Positions 33,215-42,265 of a stretch of 64,000 nt of DNA are shown piece by piece. Origin of the DNA: Actinopolymorpha sp. NPDC004070 (GTDB taxonomy: Bacteria; Actinomycetota; Actinomycetes; Propionibacteriales; Actinopolymorphaceae); NCBI RefSeq assembly GCF_040610475.1, contig NZ_JBEXMJ010000009.1:124001-188000 (forward strand). Reading direction: 5' to 3'. Positions within the stretch are counted from its first letter, which is position 1. Every line of letters starts with the position of its first letter. Under the pieces are notes generated by a model. It worked only from the letters and a program-made list of their open reading frames with translations, was not told the origin of the DNA and made no database searches. Position numbers and translations under genes: made by a program.

Positions 33215-34194
33215 CCGCTCTCGAGGCCGGCTCGGCGGTACAGCGCCGGGTCGGCGGGTGGTACCAGCGGGCGACGAGCCGCTGGTGTTACGTGTTCCTG
33301 CTGCCCGCTCTCGTGCTCACCGCGATGTTCACCTTCTACCCGATGGTGATGTCGTGGGTGTACTCCACGATGGACTGGGCCGGTTTCAGCAACGACATGA
33401 CCTTCGTCGGCCTCGGCAACTATCGCGAACTGCTCGGTGACCACATGTTCTGGTCCGCGCTCGGCCGGTCGATGATCTTCGTGCTGGTCGGCACGCCGCT
33501 GCGGGTCGGGCTGGCGCTGGTGGTGGCGGTGATCCTGAACCGTCAGGTGATGCGCCTGTCGGTCGCCTTCCGCACGTTGTTCTTTCTTCCGGTGATGGCG
33601 TCCGCGTCGATCATCGGCGTGGTGATGACGTTCGTGCTGAGCCCGAACAACGGCCCGATCAACACCGCGCTCGCAGGAACGGGACTGGCGGGTTCGCCGG
33701 TGGAGTTCCTGTCCGACCCGAAGCTCGCGATCTGGACCGCGTTGCTCGTGCACACGTGGAAGAACTTCGGCATCACCATGATCTACTGGCTCGCAGCGCT
33801 GCAGACGGTTCCGGCGGAATACTACGAGGCCGCGCGCATCGACGGAGCCGGCTGGGCGGGCCTGGTGCGTCACGTCACCATGCCGATCCTGCTCCCGTTC
33901 GCGTTGATCATCATCGTGCTGACGGCGAAGGAGAACCTGCAGGCATTCGCGATCATCCAGGCCATGACGCAGGGTGGCCCGTACTTCAGCACCCAGGTGA
34001 TGGAGATCTTCATCTACCGCACTGCCTTCGCCGCCGACGAGGCGGGTGGCGTGCCACGGCTCGGCTACGCGTCCGCGGCCGGTTGCTTCTTCGGGACCGT
34101 GACCCTGCTGCTCGCCCTCGTCCAACTGTGGGTGGCCCGGCGGGTCGCCGAGACCCGTCGTGAGCTCGGCAGGGCCCGAGGTGATGCCACATGA
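33211..34194 (+). CDS. Carbohydrate ABC transporter permease (MalF/UgpA type)
   Basis: A 327-residue inner-membrane permease with about six helices. The EAA loop, where the ATPase docks, reads YYEAARIDGAGWAGLVRHVTMPIL. It overlaps the sulfatase gene by ATGA and the next permease gene by ATGA, so all three are co-translated. The system has no ATPase gene of its own and must use a shared MsiK-like ATPase. Confidence 0.88.
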   Translation: MTALEAGSAVQRRVGGWYQRATSRWCYVFLLPALVLTAMFTFYPMVMSWVYSTMDWAGFSNDMTFVGLGNYRELLGDHMFWSALGRSMIFVLVGTPLRVGLALVVAVILNRQVMRLSVAFRTLFFLPVMASASIIGVVMTFVLSPNNGPINTALAGTGLAGSPVEFLSDPKLAIWTALLVHTWKNFGITMIYWLAALQTVPAEYYEAARIDGAGWAGLVRHVTMPILLPFALIIIVLTAKENLQAFAIIQAMTQGGPYFSTQVMEIFIYRTAFAADEAGGVPRLGYASAAGCFFGTVTLLLALVQLWVARRVAETRRELGRARGDAT

Positions 34195-35111
34195 CCGGCG
34201 ACGCATCGTCGACGGCGGCCCCACCCAGGCCGGCAGAAGGGGCGCGACCCGGCGGAGGGCGGCGCGTCCAGCAGGGGCGGTTCTCGCGCCGGGACCGGCG
34301 CTGGGCAGTCATCATGTCGGCGATCCTGGTGCCGATCGTGATCGTGTGGGTGTATCCGTTCATCTGGACGGTCTCCTCCTCCCTGAAGAGCAGCAGTGAG
34401 ATCTTCGGATCCCTGAGCCCGTTCAGCCCGGTTCTGCGGATCGGCAACTACGCACAGGCCTGGCGCGACGCGCAGATGGGGCGGTACTTCTTCAACACCG
34501 TCTTCGTCACCGGCTTCTCGATCCTGATCGCGGTGCTCACCGCCGCACTGATGGGGTACGTGCTCGGTCGCTATCGCTTCGCGGGCAAGAAGGTGGTCAT
34601 CGCCGTGCTGGCGCTGGCGGTGTTCCTCCCGGAGGGTTACACCATCATCCCGGTGTACGACCTGATCGACCGGCTCCATCTGACCAACTCGTTGTGGGGC
34701 GTCACCCTGGCCGAGGCGGGCGGCGTGAACATCGTTGCCGTACTGCTCTTCGCGGGCTACTTCGCCCAGCTTCCGGCAGAACTCGAGGAAGCCGCCCGGA
34801 TCGACGGCGCCGGCTTCCTGCGTACCTTCACCTCGGTGTATCTGCCCCTTGCTCGTCCGGTGACGGCGACAGCCGTGATCATGCAGTTCCTGCACAGCTG
34901 GAACGACTTCCTGCTCCCGTTGGTGCTGACCCTGACCCGGCCGGAGCTGCGGACCCTCTCGGTCGGCATCTACGCCCTTCGCGGCCAGTACCTCAGCGAC
35001 TGGGGCGTGATGACCGCGGGGGCGACCATCGCGCTGGCACCGATCGTCGTCGTCTTCCTACTGCTGCAGCGCCACTTCGTGGAGAGCATCGCCGGGGCTG
35101 TGAAGGGGTGA
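34191..35111 (+). CDS. Carbohydrate ABC transporter permease (MalG/UgpE type)
   Basis: A 306-residue partner permease with an N-terminal cytoplasmic extension and about six helices. The docking loop is ELEEAARIDGAGFLRTFTSVYLPL. The characteristic LHSWNDFLLPLVLT segment follows. ATGA overlap with the preceding permease. With it, it forms the heterodimeric channel for a sugar or sulfated sugar. Confidence 0.88.
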   Translation: MTGDASSTAAPPRPAEGARPGGGRRVQQGRFSRRDRRWAVIMSAILVPIVIVWVYPFIWTVSSSLKSSSEIFGSLSPFSPVLRIGNYAQAWRDAQMGRYFFNTVFVTGFSILIAVLTAALMGYVLGRYRFAGKKVVIAVLALAVFLPEGYTIIPVYDLIDRLHLTNSLWGVTLAEAGGVNIVAVLLFAGYFAQLPAELEEAARIDGAGFLRTFTSVYLPLARPVTATAVIMQFLHSWNDFLLPLVLTLTRPELRTLSVGIYALRGQYLSDWGVMTAGATIALAPIVVVFLLLQRHFVESIAGAVKG

Positions 35112-35159
35112 CCACATAACCCGGTCGCAGTGATCACCGAACCACCGAAGGAGTTTCTC

Positions 35160-36737
35160 ATGCCTTATCGACACAGCAACGGGACGCAGTTCAGCAGGCG
35201 CCGTGTGCTGGGGCTCATCGGCGCGGCCGGCGCCGCACTCGCCACCGGCTGTCAGGTGGACACCGGCAGCGGTGGCGGCAACGGCAGTGGCACTGGCGCC
35301 GGGAAGGCGGCGAAGGGAAGCGATCCGAAGGCGATCAAGTTCCCCGATCTCCCGGGCAAGCTGCCGAGTGGTGACGCCACCTTCCGGTGGGTCGACAGTG
35401 GCGACCTGAAGTCGGTGTGGGAGCGGAGCGTGCTGGACGCGTTCACCGCCAAGCACTCCCACATCAAGACGCAGTACGACGGCAACGGCTGGGACAACGT
35501 CAACCAGGTCGTACCGCTCGGGATCAGGAACAAGAGTGCTCCGGACGTCTTCGCGCTGCCCCAGGACGTGCCCCCGCAGGTCGCGATCAACGAGGGGTGG
35601 GTTCGTCCGATCGACGACCTGATTCCCGACTTCGAGACCTGGCGTTCGCGATTCGGACCCGACGTGCTGGTCCCGGGCGTCAGCATCTTCAACGACCGGG
35701 TGTACAGCTGGCCGATCTCGTCGAACCGGCGCCTGGAACGGATGTCCATCTTCGACACCGAGGTGATGAAGGCCGCCGGCTACGACGACCCCGGCGCCCA
35801 GATCACCACCTGGGACGAACTCACCACCGCGCTGACCAAGGTCCGTAAGACCGGCAAGGCCGGCCTGATGGCCGGTGGCGACGGACTTGGCGGCATCGTC
35901 AGCTACCTTGCGGTGACCGCCGGCTGGCGCGGCCTCCCGGTCAACGGCATGGACATGCGGACCGGGCAGTACGCCTACACCGCCGACGGGTTCATGGCTG
36001 CCTACGAGCTGTTCGACAAGCTCGTCACCGACAAGCTCGTCGTGTCGGGGTTCGTCACGTTGCTGGAGAAGGACGCCCGGGCACAGATGACCGCGGGGAA
36101 GTCCGGAATGATCTTCAACGGGCCGTGGGACATCCCGGCCTGGAAGAAGGCGGCTCCCGACTGGAAGTACGACATCGCGTCACTCCCGTCACCGAATGGC
36201 AAGCCGTTCCTGGTTCCGTTCCTGGAGGGCAGCAACTCCAGTTGGGTGTACGCGCACACGAAGCTCCCGACCGTGGTCGGTCAGATCCTTTCGTACATGG
36301 GGTCTCCCGAGGGGCAGAAGATGATGGTCGTCCTCAGCGAGGGAAATCTGCAGTCACTGCAGCCCGAGGCGAACAAGGCAGCGGACCAGCCGGGTCTGCT
36401 GGACCCGCAGGCCAAGGCCGCCGTGTCGCTCGCCAGGCGAAGCATGCACGTGGCACCGCGTCCGGAGCTCCGCAACACCGACGTGGCGAAGGTGAACATC
36501 GCCCTGAAGGTGGTCACCCCGAACCTGAAGGACGTCATGCAGGGCCTGGTCACCGGCCAGCTGAGCAATCCGGCCAAGCAGTTCGCGACGCTGCAGTCCA
36601 AGCTGGACGCCGCACTGGACGCCGCCATCGCGGCCGCGAAGAAGAAGGGATCGACGGCAACCCGGGACGACTACGCGTTCGGCAACTGGGATCCGGCGAA
36701 GGACTACACCAGCGAGGACTACAAGGCGCTCAAGTGA
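35160..36737 (+). CDS. Sugar-binding lipoprotein of the sulfatase-linked ABC importer
   Basis: A 525-residue family-1 solute-binding protein. GAAGGAG precedes the ATG; an upstream in-frame GTG lacks a ribosome site. The N-terminus combines a twin-arginine motif (SRRRVLGLIGAAGAALA) with lipobox TGC, so it is a Tat-exported lipoprotein. The body has APDVFALPQDVPPQVAI and MTAGKSGMIFNGPWDIPAW, the latter typical of sugar binders. It follows the two permeases and probably delivers a sulfated oligosaccharide. Confidence 0.87.
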   Translation: MPYRHSNGTQFSRRRVLGLIGAAGAALATGCQVDTGSGGGNGSGTGAGKAAKGSDPKAIKFPDLPGKLPSGDATFRWVDSGDLKSVWERSVLDAFTAKHSHIKTQYDGNGWDNVNQVVPLGIRNKSAPDVFALPQDVPPQVAINEGWVRPIDDLIPDFETWRSRFGPDVLVPGVSIFNDRVYSWPISSNRRLERMSIFDTEVMKAAGYDDPGAQITTWDELTTALTKVRKTGKAGLMAGGDGLGGIVSYLAVTAGWRGLPVNGMDMRTGQYAYTADGFMAAYELFDKLVTDKLVVSGFVTLLEKDARAQMTAGKSGMIFNGPWDIPAWKKAAPDWKYDIASLPSPNGKPFLVPFLEGSNSSWVYAHTKLPTVVGQILSYMGSPEGQKMMVVLSEGNLQSLQPEANKAADQPGLLDPQAKAAVSLARRSMHVAPRPELRNTDVAKVNIALKVVTPNLKDVMQGLVTGQLSNPAKQFATLQSKLDAALDAAIAAAKKKGSTATRDDYAFGNWDPAKDYTSEDYKALK

Positions 36738-36781
36738 CGGCGCCGCCGTTCAGATGCGGTCGGCAACTCGACCCAGCGGCG

Positions 36782-37513
36782 TCAGATGGTCACGGCCCGG
36801 AAACTCTCGGCGAACTCGGCGCCGATCATCTCCCCAGCAGTCCGCATCGTCTTCTGCATCGAGGACCAGCTCGAACTGTCGAACGTCCATGCCGGCCGCC
36901 CCGGACGCTCGCCGTACTGGCTGACATGGCACTGGAAAGCGCGGACCTTCTGCTCGACCACGCCGGTGGTGTCGATGTACCGGTTGGCGTCCTGGGCGGT
37001 CGCGATCCAGATGTCGTCGACACGGTGCGGCGCCAGCCCCTCGTCGGCCAACTCCGGATACATCCGCGGCGTGCCGGCCTCCGGGAAGGCGGCCACCAAG
37101 GTGGCCTCGCCGACATTCATGTGCTCCCGGTGCGAGATCTCGACGGGGGAGTCGAGGGCGCGCCGTGGATCCAGGGTGAGGATCAGTTGCGGCCGGTGAC
37201 AGCGGATCTGCCGGACGATGTCTCGCCGGAGCTCCGGCGTAACTTCCAGGCTGCCGTTCGGGTAGCCGAGGAACGTCACGTCCTTGACGCCGAGTACCTT
37301 CGCGGCGGCCCGCTGCTCCTCCGCTCGCATCTCGGCGACGTCGTCCTCGGTCATGTCGGGGTCGGGCCCGCTCTTGCGGCCGTCGGTGCAGCACACGTAG
37401 GTGACCTCGGCGCCACGGCCGGTGAGCAAGGCGACCGTGCCGCCGAACAGGTACTCCGCATCGTCAGGGTGGGCGTAGACGGCCAGGACCCGTTCGAAGT
37501 CCTTGAAGTACAT
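36782..37513 (-). CDS. PIG-L/LmbE-family N-deacetylase
   Basis: A 243-residue zinc-dependent deacetylase. The metal motif is AHPDDAEYLFGGT near residue 15, with the later histidines in ISHREHMNVGEAT. ATG at 37513 has GGAGGAG upstream. It is transcribed toward the sugar-binding lipoprotein gene and divergently from the isomerase-like gene. Its role may be removal of acetyl from an amino sugar imported by the neighbouring system; mycothiol-type deacetylation is the usual alternative for the family. Confidence 0.87.
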   Translation of the reverse strand: MYFKDFERVLAVYAHPDDAEYLFGGTVALLTGRGAEVTYVCCTDGRKSGPDPDMTEDDVAEMRAEEQRAAAKVLGVKDVTFLGYPNGSLEVTPELRRDIVRQIRCHRPQLILTLDPRRALDSPVEISHREHMNVGEATLVAAFPEAGTPRMYPELADEGLAPHRVDDIWIATAQDANRYIDTTGVVEQKVRAFQCHVSQYGERPGRPAWTFDSSSWSSMQKTMRTAGEMIGAEFAESFRAVTI

Positions 37514-37616
37514 CGATCTCCTCCTTGTCGGGGGCCCGTCGTGCTGTGTCCCGAGGCGCAGTCTGTCATCGTGGCAAGTGCCCCACTCGGTACACACTCA
37601 CATCCGAGGAGAAGAA

Positions 37617-38393
37617 GTGACCTTCGAGCTGTCGCCCAACCTGACGTGGTTGTTCACCGAGGCCGGACCTTCGCCGGCGGACCGAGTCCGGGCCGCCGCC
37701 AAGGCTGGATTCCGGTTGGTCGACACGTGGTCACTGCCCCCGGCAGACCAGGCAGCGGACTACGTCGTCGCCCTGCGTGAGTCCGGCGTGACGATCATGG
37801 TCGTGACGGCGCCGATCGCAGAGGCTGGCGACGCTGCTCAACTCCAGGCGAACCTCGCCGCGCTCGCCGACGCGTTGCCCCTCGCGCAACAGATCGGCGC
37901 ACGGTACTTCGTGGTGACCGGTGGAAACATCCTGGCAGGGGTCGAGCCCCGGGAGCAGCGGGCCGCGCTCGTCGAGTTCCTGACGCAGGCCGCGGAGACC
38001 GTGGCGGGCTCCGGTGTCGGCATCCTGCTGGAGAACCTCAACTCCCGCGTCGACCACCGCGGCTGTTTCCTCGACTCGACGCCGGAGACCGTCGCGATCG
38101 TTCGCGAGGTCGGACGGCCGGAGGTCGCGGTGCTCTACGACGCCTACCACTCCCTCGTCATGGGCGAGGACGTCCAGACGGTCCTTTCCGGCGTGGTGGA
38201 CCAGGTGAAGCACGTACAGGTCGCTGACGTTCCGGGGCGTCACGAGCCCGGAACAGGAACGCTCGACTGGCCGAAGCTGCTTGCCGACCTCGAAGCGTCC
38301 GGCTACACCGGTCCGCTCGGCCTGGAGTACCAGCCGACCGTCGAGTCCGTCGCGTCGACCGAACTGCTCCGCCGGGTGGTCGCGGAGCGTTAG
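37617..38393 (+). CDS. Hydroxypyruvate isomerase-like TIM-barrel enzyme
   Basis: A 258-residue xylose-isomerase-like barrel. The length, the metal residue in GILLENLNSRVDHRG and the pair EVAVLYDAYHSLVMGED and VKHVQVADVPGRHEPGTG match the Hyi family. GTG at 37617 has GAGGAGAA before it. It shares a 103-bp promoter region with the PIG-L gene. Other members isomerise ketoses or inosose, so hydroxypyruvate is a guess from the best-known homologue. Confidence 0.75.
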   Translation: MTFELSPNLTWLFTEAGPSPADRVRAAAKAGFRLVDTWSLPPADQAADYVVALRESGVTIMVVTAPIAEAGDAAQLQANLAALADALPLAQQIGARYFVVTGGNILAGVEPREQRAALVEFLTQAAETVAGSGVGILLENLNSRVDHRGCFLDSTPETVAIVREVGRPEVAVLYDAYHSLVMGEDVQTVLSGVVDQVKHVQVADVPGRHEPGTGTLDWPKLLADLEASGYTGPLGLEYQPTVESVASTELLRRVVAER

Positions 38394-38591
38394 GGGGTAG
38401 GGCGTGGAATCCCGCTGATTGACGCGCTGTTCGCCGGTCATCCCGAGCGCTTGGTCGACTCCCCTCGCAGCAGGCGCTTTCTCTTCGGGTCCGAGGGCAC
38501 GGACCCGCCGGCGTCACCGTTGCCACCGCCACGAGAGTCGTCGTCGATCCGGTCAGGTGGACCTGGCGCGACACGTCCGCCAACGCCAATG

Positions 38592-38888
38592 TCAACTGCG
38601 CTCGAGCCCGGCAGGGGGCGGATCTGGCCAACCTCGCGGGGCTCCCGCCTCCCGCTGGAAGCTGCCGAAGTACTTGTACGCGGCGCGTGCGCACGCATCG
38701 GCCAGGGTCATGACATCGAAGGAGTCTGCGCCCAAGTAGTGCCGCGCGACCAGGGTGTGGAGCACCTCTCCGGTGATCCGGGCCTCGGAGTGCGCCGCCT
38801 GCCCGTACCTGACAAGGCCGTCGTCGGTGCGCACACGGACGACGCAACCGTGGCCGGCGAACGTCTCGATGGAAATGATCCCGGTCAA
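38592..38888 (-). pseudogene. Truncated enolase-superfamily (mandelate racemase-like) gene
   Basis: Only the N-terminal cap domain remains: IISIETFAGHGCVVRVRTDD, then GLVRYGQAAHSEARITGEVL and SFDVMTLADACARAAYKYFG. A full dehydratase or racemase has about 370-400 residues and needs the barrel lysines and metal-binding acids, none of which follow; the frame stops after 98 codons. A TTG start with GGAAGGG ahead could still be translated. It is the last gene of the leftward catabolic unit, 18 bp after the amidohydrolase gene. The 198 bp beyond show no clear continuation in any frame. Confidence 0.65.
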
Positions 38889-38905
38889 GGGATCCCTTCC
38901 AGCCC

Positions 38906-40009
38906 TCAGCTTCTTCGTGCCGGCAGCTTGTAGAAGGCCCGGGCGTTCTCGGTGTAGATGTCCTCCCGCTGCTTGGCGGACAACCGCACCTTGAAGGTGT
39001 GCGCGGGGTGGTCGAAGTCCCAGTGTGGATAGTCCGTGGAGAACATCACCTTGTCGGTTCCGCCGAGGTGCTCGAACACCTTGTGCAGGTCGGCCGGCCG
39101 ATGTGGTTCCTCGATCGGCTGGGTCGTCGTCCAGAAGTGTTCACGCAGATACTCCGATGGCCTACGGCGCACGTGCGGCACCTCGGAGCGGAAGCGCTCC
39201 CAATGGGTGTCCATCCGCCAGGCCAGGGACGGCAGCCAGGCGAACCCTCCCTCGATCAGCGCGATGCGCAGGTTCGGCAGCCGGTCGAAGATGCCGCCGA
39301 AGATCAGGCTCGTCACGTGAGCCTGGAACGCGGCCGACATCCCGGCGTGATCCTCCAGATAGAAGGACGGCCAGCCCGCCGCACTGATCGGAACGCCCCG
39401 GACGCCACCGCCGTAGTGGATGCCAACAGGCAGGTCGTGTCTGGCGGCAGCTTCGTACATCTTCCAGTAGCGCCGGTCGCCGAGAGGCGCGGCGCTGCGT
39501 GCCACCAGGAGCACCTGGACGAATCCCGGGTGCCCGGCCAGCCGCTCGATCTCGGCGACCGCCTGTTCACTGTGCTCCGCCGGCACGATCATGCCTGCTC
39601 GCAGCCGCGGTTCCGGCTCCAACCACTCCTTGATCTGCCAGTCGTTGGTGGCCGCCGACAGGGCCGCGGAGAACTCAGGATCAAGCTGACTGCCGGACGA
39701 ACTGAGTGGCCCCAGGATCCCGAACTCGACGTTCAGTCCGTCGAGATGCTGCTTTTGCATGAATCCGAGATCAGCACCAGGATTCAGCCCCGACGGAGGG
39801 AAGGCGTCGTAGCGTGCGGGCGAGCCCTTGGGGTACACGTTGCCGGAGTGTTGGCGCGAGCCGAAGGTCCTCAGGTGCCTGAGCCAGCGATTCGAGAGGT
39901 AGGGCTCCAGGGAACCGGGCGACATCACGTTGTGGATGTCGCAGTCGATGATCATGTGTTTCGCCGCACTGCCACGAGCGGTACGTGGCTGCGTCTGTGT
40001 CTCGGTCAT
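38906..40009 (-). CDS. ACMSD-type amidohydrolase/decarboxylase (second of a pair)
   Basis: A 367-residue TIM-barrel metal-dependent enzyme. Metal-binding Asp-x-His is in MIIDCDIHNVMSP near residue 20; the later histidine is in LPVGIHYGGG, and the catalytic Asp is in VMFSTDYPHWDFDHP. GGAGGAG precedes the ATG at 40009. Relatives decarboxylate or hydrate aromatic and muconate-type acids. The paralogue upstream is its closest neighbour in both position and sequence (both have FSTDYPH, GGF-WLP and AGMS/NVPLAFQA segments). Confidence 0.85.
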   Translation of the reverse strand: MTETQTQPRTARGSAAKHMIIDCDIHNVMSPGSLEPYLSNRWLRHLRTFGSRQHSGNVYPKGSPARYDAFPPSGLNPGADLGFMQKQHLDGLNVEFGILGPLSSSGSQLDPEFSAALSAATNDWQIKEWLEPEPRLRAGMIVPAEHSEQAVAEIERLAGHPGFVQVLLVARSAAPLGDRRYWKMYEAAARHDLPVGIHYGGGVRGVPISAAGWPSFYLEDHAGMSAAFQAHVTSLIFGGIFDRLPNLRIALIEGGFAWLPSLAWRMDTHWERFRSEVPHVRRRPSEYLREHFWTTTQPIEEPHRPADLHKVFEHLGGTDKVMFSTDYPHWDFDHPAHTFKVRLSAKQREDIYTENARAFYKLPARRS

Positions 40010-40098
40010 GCTCTCCTCCAGCGGGAGCGAATACAAACTGCAGGACGAACCAACGGACCGGCGACCGGGGTCAGCACGGCTGCCGGACTTGCCTAGCG

Positions 40099-41193
40099 TC
40101 ATCTCAGCCGGTAGGTCGCGCGCGCATTGGTCGACATGATCCTGGTCCGGAGCTCCCCGGAAATCCCCTGCGGCAGCGAGTCGGCGGCGTTCGTGAAGTG
40201 CGCATGCGGGTAGTCAGTGGAGAACATCAGCATCTCGTCACAGAGAAGCTGATCGATGACCTCGGCGAGGAACCCCGGACTGTCGGGCCGGTCGAGGGGC
40301 GCGATGGTCATCCGAAGGTGGTCCCTCATCACCTCCGACGGAGGACGTTCGACCCATGGAACCTCGCGGCGGAGCCCCTTCCAGTCCTTGTCGAACCGCC
40401 ACATCAGCGGCGGAAGCCAGGTGAAGCCGCCCTCGATCGTCGCGACGGTCAGGTCCGGAAACTGGACGAAGACACCTTCGGCGACGAGGCTCATCACCTG
40501 TGCCTGGAACGCCAGCGGAACGTTCACGTAGTCTTCGACGAAGTACGTCGGCCAGCCGATGGGGGTCACCGGATTGCCACTCAGGCCGCCGGCCTGCACC
40601 CCGACCACGAGACCGGCACTCTGAGCAGCTTCGTAGATGGGCCAGAACCCGCGCCGACCAAGCGGCTCACGGCTGCGCGACGGAACGGTCACCTGGACGA
40701 ACTGGCTGTGCTGCGCGGCCCACTCGACTTCCCTGGCCGCAAGCGCCGGGTTCTGCAGAGGAAGTACGGCCGATCCACGTAGCCGGGAATCCTGTTCCAA
40801 CCACTCGTGCAACTGCCAGCGGTTCAGCGCACGTGCCAGTGCCGCCGCCAGGTCGTCGTTGTGAATGGAGTCGATGGCGTAGGTGCAGTTGAGGATCGCG
40901 TACTGCAACTGCCACGGGTCGAGCAGTTGACGCCGCAGGAGCTCGAGGCTGGATCCGGGCGGGCCCTGCTCCGGCCGTGAGCCCTCGAGGAAGAGATTCG
41001 GCGCGTTGGACGGATAGAGATCCGAGGCCAGCCCACCCATACCGGATTCGATGATGTAGTCGCACCACCGTGCCTCGAGATAGGGGAACAGACTCGTCAG
41101 GCTGTCGAGGTTGATGTGTACGTCGGTGTCGACCAGATCCATGCCGGCCCACTGCTCCGGGCGCGCATAGTGTTCGAGCTGTTGCGTGGCCAC
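40099..41193 (-). CDS. ACMSD-type amidohydrolase/decarboxylase (first of a pair)
   Basis: A 364-residue paralogue of the next gene. Asp-x-His is in DLVDTDVHINLDSL. The equivalent of the second metal His is replaced in LVVGVQAGGLSGNP, where the partner has GIHYGGG. The catalytic Asp is kept in LMFSTDYPHAHFTN. GTG at 41193, about a dozen bases after AAGGTGGGG, is chosen; upstream codons have no similarity. The loss of one metal ligand suggests the pair is a heteromer or that one member has changed function. Confidence 0.82.
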   Translation of the reverse strand: MATQQLEHYARPEQWAGMDLVDTDVHINLDSLTSLFPYLEARWCDYIIESGMGGLASDLYPSNAPNLFLEGSRPEQGPPGSSLELLRRQLLDPWQLQYAILNCTYAIDSIHNDDLAAALARALNRWQLHEWLEQDSRLRGSAVLPLQNPALAAREVEWAAQHSQFVQVTVPSRSREPLGRRGFWPIYEAAQSAGLVVGVQAGGLSGNPVTPIGWPTYFVEDYVNVPLAFQAQVMSLVAEGVFVQFPDLTVATIEGGFTWLPPLMWRFDKDWKGLRREVPWVERPPSEVMRDHLRMTIAPLDRPDSPGFLAEVIDQLLCDEMLMFSTDYPHAHFTNAADSLPQGISGELRTRIMSTNARATYRLR

Positions 41194-41272
41194 TTGTGAC
41201 CCCACCTTCCAGGTATACGAGGGCCGGTGAACTCGACGCTCAGACACCGACCGAAATCAGCTGTGTGGAACC

Positions 41273-42265
41273 TCACAGGTCGAGGACCAAACGGGGGGAC
41301 AGCGCGCGGGAGACGCAGATCATCATCGTGTCGTTCGCAGCGCGCTCGTCGTCGTCGAGGACGGAGTCCCGGTGATCCGGTACACCTGCCAGCACAGTCG
41401 TCTGGCACGTGCCGCAGGTCCCTTCTTCGCAGTTGGACAACACATAGGTGCCGGCTTCGTCGACGACCTCGAGGATGGACCTGTCGGGCGGCACGACGAG
41501 TACTTCACCGCTGTCGGAGAGTTCGACCTCGAAGGTGGTGTCGACAACCTCTTCGACGACCGGCCTCGGCGCGAAGCGTTCGACCTGAAGCGTCCCGTGC
41601 GGCCAATGTGCGCTCTTCGCCTCAACTGCCGCGATGAGCGGTTCAGGGCCACAGCAGTAGATCAACGTCTCCGGTTGTGGTTCGGCCAGGAGGTGATCAA
41701 GGTCGATCAGGCCGTGACGGTCCTGTGGCCATTCGAGAACACGCGCGGGGTCGAAGCTGCCGACCTCGTCGCGGTAGGCCATGGATGCCTCGCTGCGACC
41801 GCCGTAGACGAGCCGCCAGTCGGCGCCCGCCGCGTGCACGGCGGCGATCATCGGGATGATCGGCGTGATTCCGATCCCACCGGCGATGAAGAGGTAGCGC
41901 GCACTCTGGTGCAGCGAGAAGTGGTTGCGCGGTCCGGCGACCGTCACGAGGTCGCCGGCCTGCATGCGCTCGCACAACGCGGCGGAGCCCCCTCGGCTGA
42001 GCGGCTCGCGCAACACGGCGATGCGCCACTGACCGCGGTCCAGCGGATCACCACACAGCGAGTACTGCCGAACGAGACCGGCGCGGACCTGCACGTCGAC
42101 ATGACTCCCCGGTGTCCACGGGGGCAGGTCCGAGACGCCGTCCGGGACGAGCACGAGTTCGGTGACCTCGCAGGACACCTGTCTCCGCGACTTCACCCTC
42201 ATCGGGATGTCCGTCTCGCGCAACGGATCCATCGCCCGCGCGACGTCAGATATTGACAACGACAT
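41273..42265 (-). CDS. Ferredoxin reductase of the phthalate-dioxygenase-reductase (PDR/VanB) type
   Basis: A 330-residue flavin and iron-sulfur protein. The FMN domain has QYSLCGDP, the NAD domain has GGIGITPIIPMI and CCGPEPLI, and the C-terminal plant-type [2Fe-2S] domain has SNCEEGTCGTCQT (C-x4-C-x2-C) with the last Cys in MMICVSRA. It passes electrons from NADH to a Rieske centre. It overlaps the Rieske gene by 20 bp and is translated from the ATG at 42265. Confidence 0.9.
   Translation of the reverse strand: MSLSISDVARAMDPLRETDIPMRVKSRRQVSCEVTELVLVPDGVSDLPPWTPGSHVDVQVRAGLVRQYSLCGDPLDRGQWRIAVLREPLSRGGSAALCERMQAGDLVTVAGPRNHFSLHQSARYLFIAGGIGITPIIPMIAAVHAAGADWRLVYGGRSEASMAYRDEVGSFDPARVLEWPQDRHGLIDLDHLLAEPQPETLIYCCGPEPLIAAVEAKSAHWPHGTLQVERFAPRPVVEEVVDTTFEVELSDSGEVLVVPPDRSILEVVDEAGTYVLSNCEEGTCGTCQTTVLAGVPDHRDSVLDDDERAANDTMMICVSRALSPRLVLDL

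Noticed and set aside
38394..38591. A continuation of the truncated enolase gene
   Set aside because: All three minus frames were read for barrel motifs and none was recognised; the stretch also shows hints of sequence in both strands that I could not assign.
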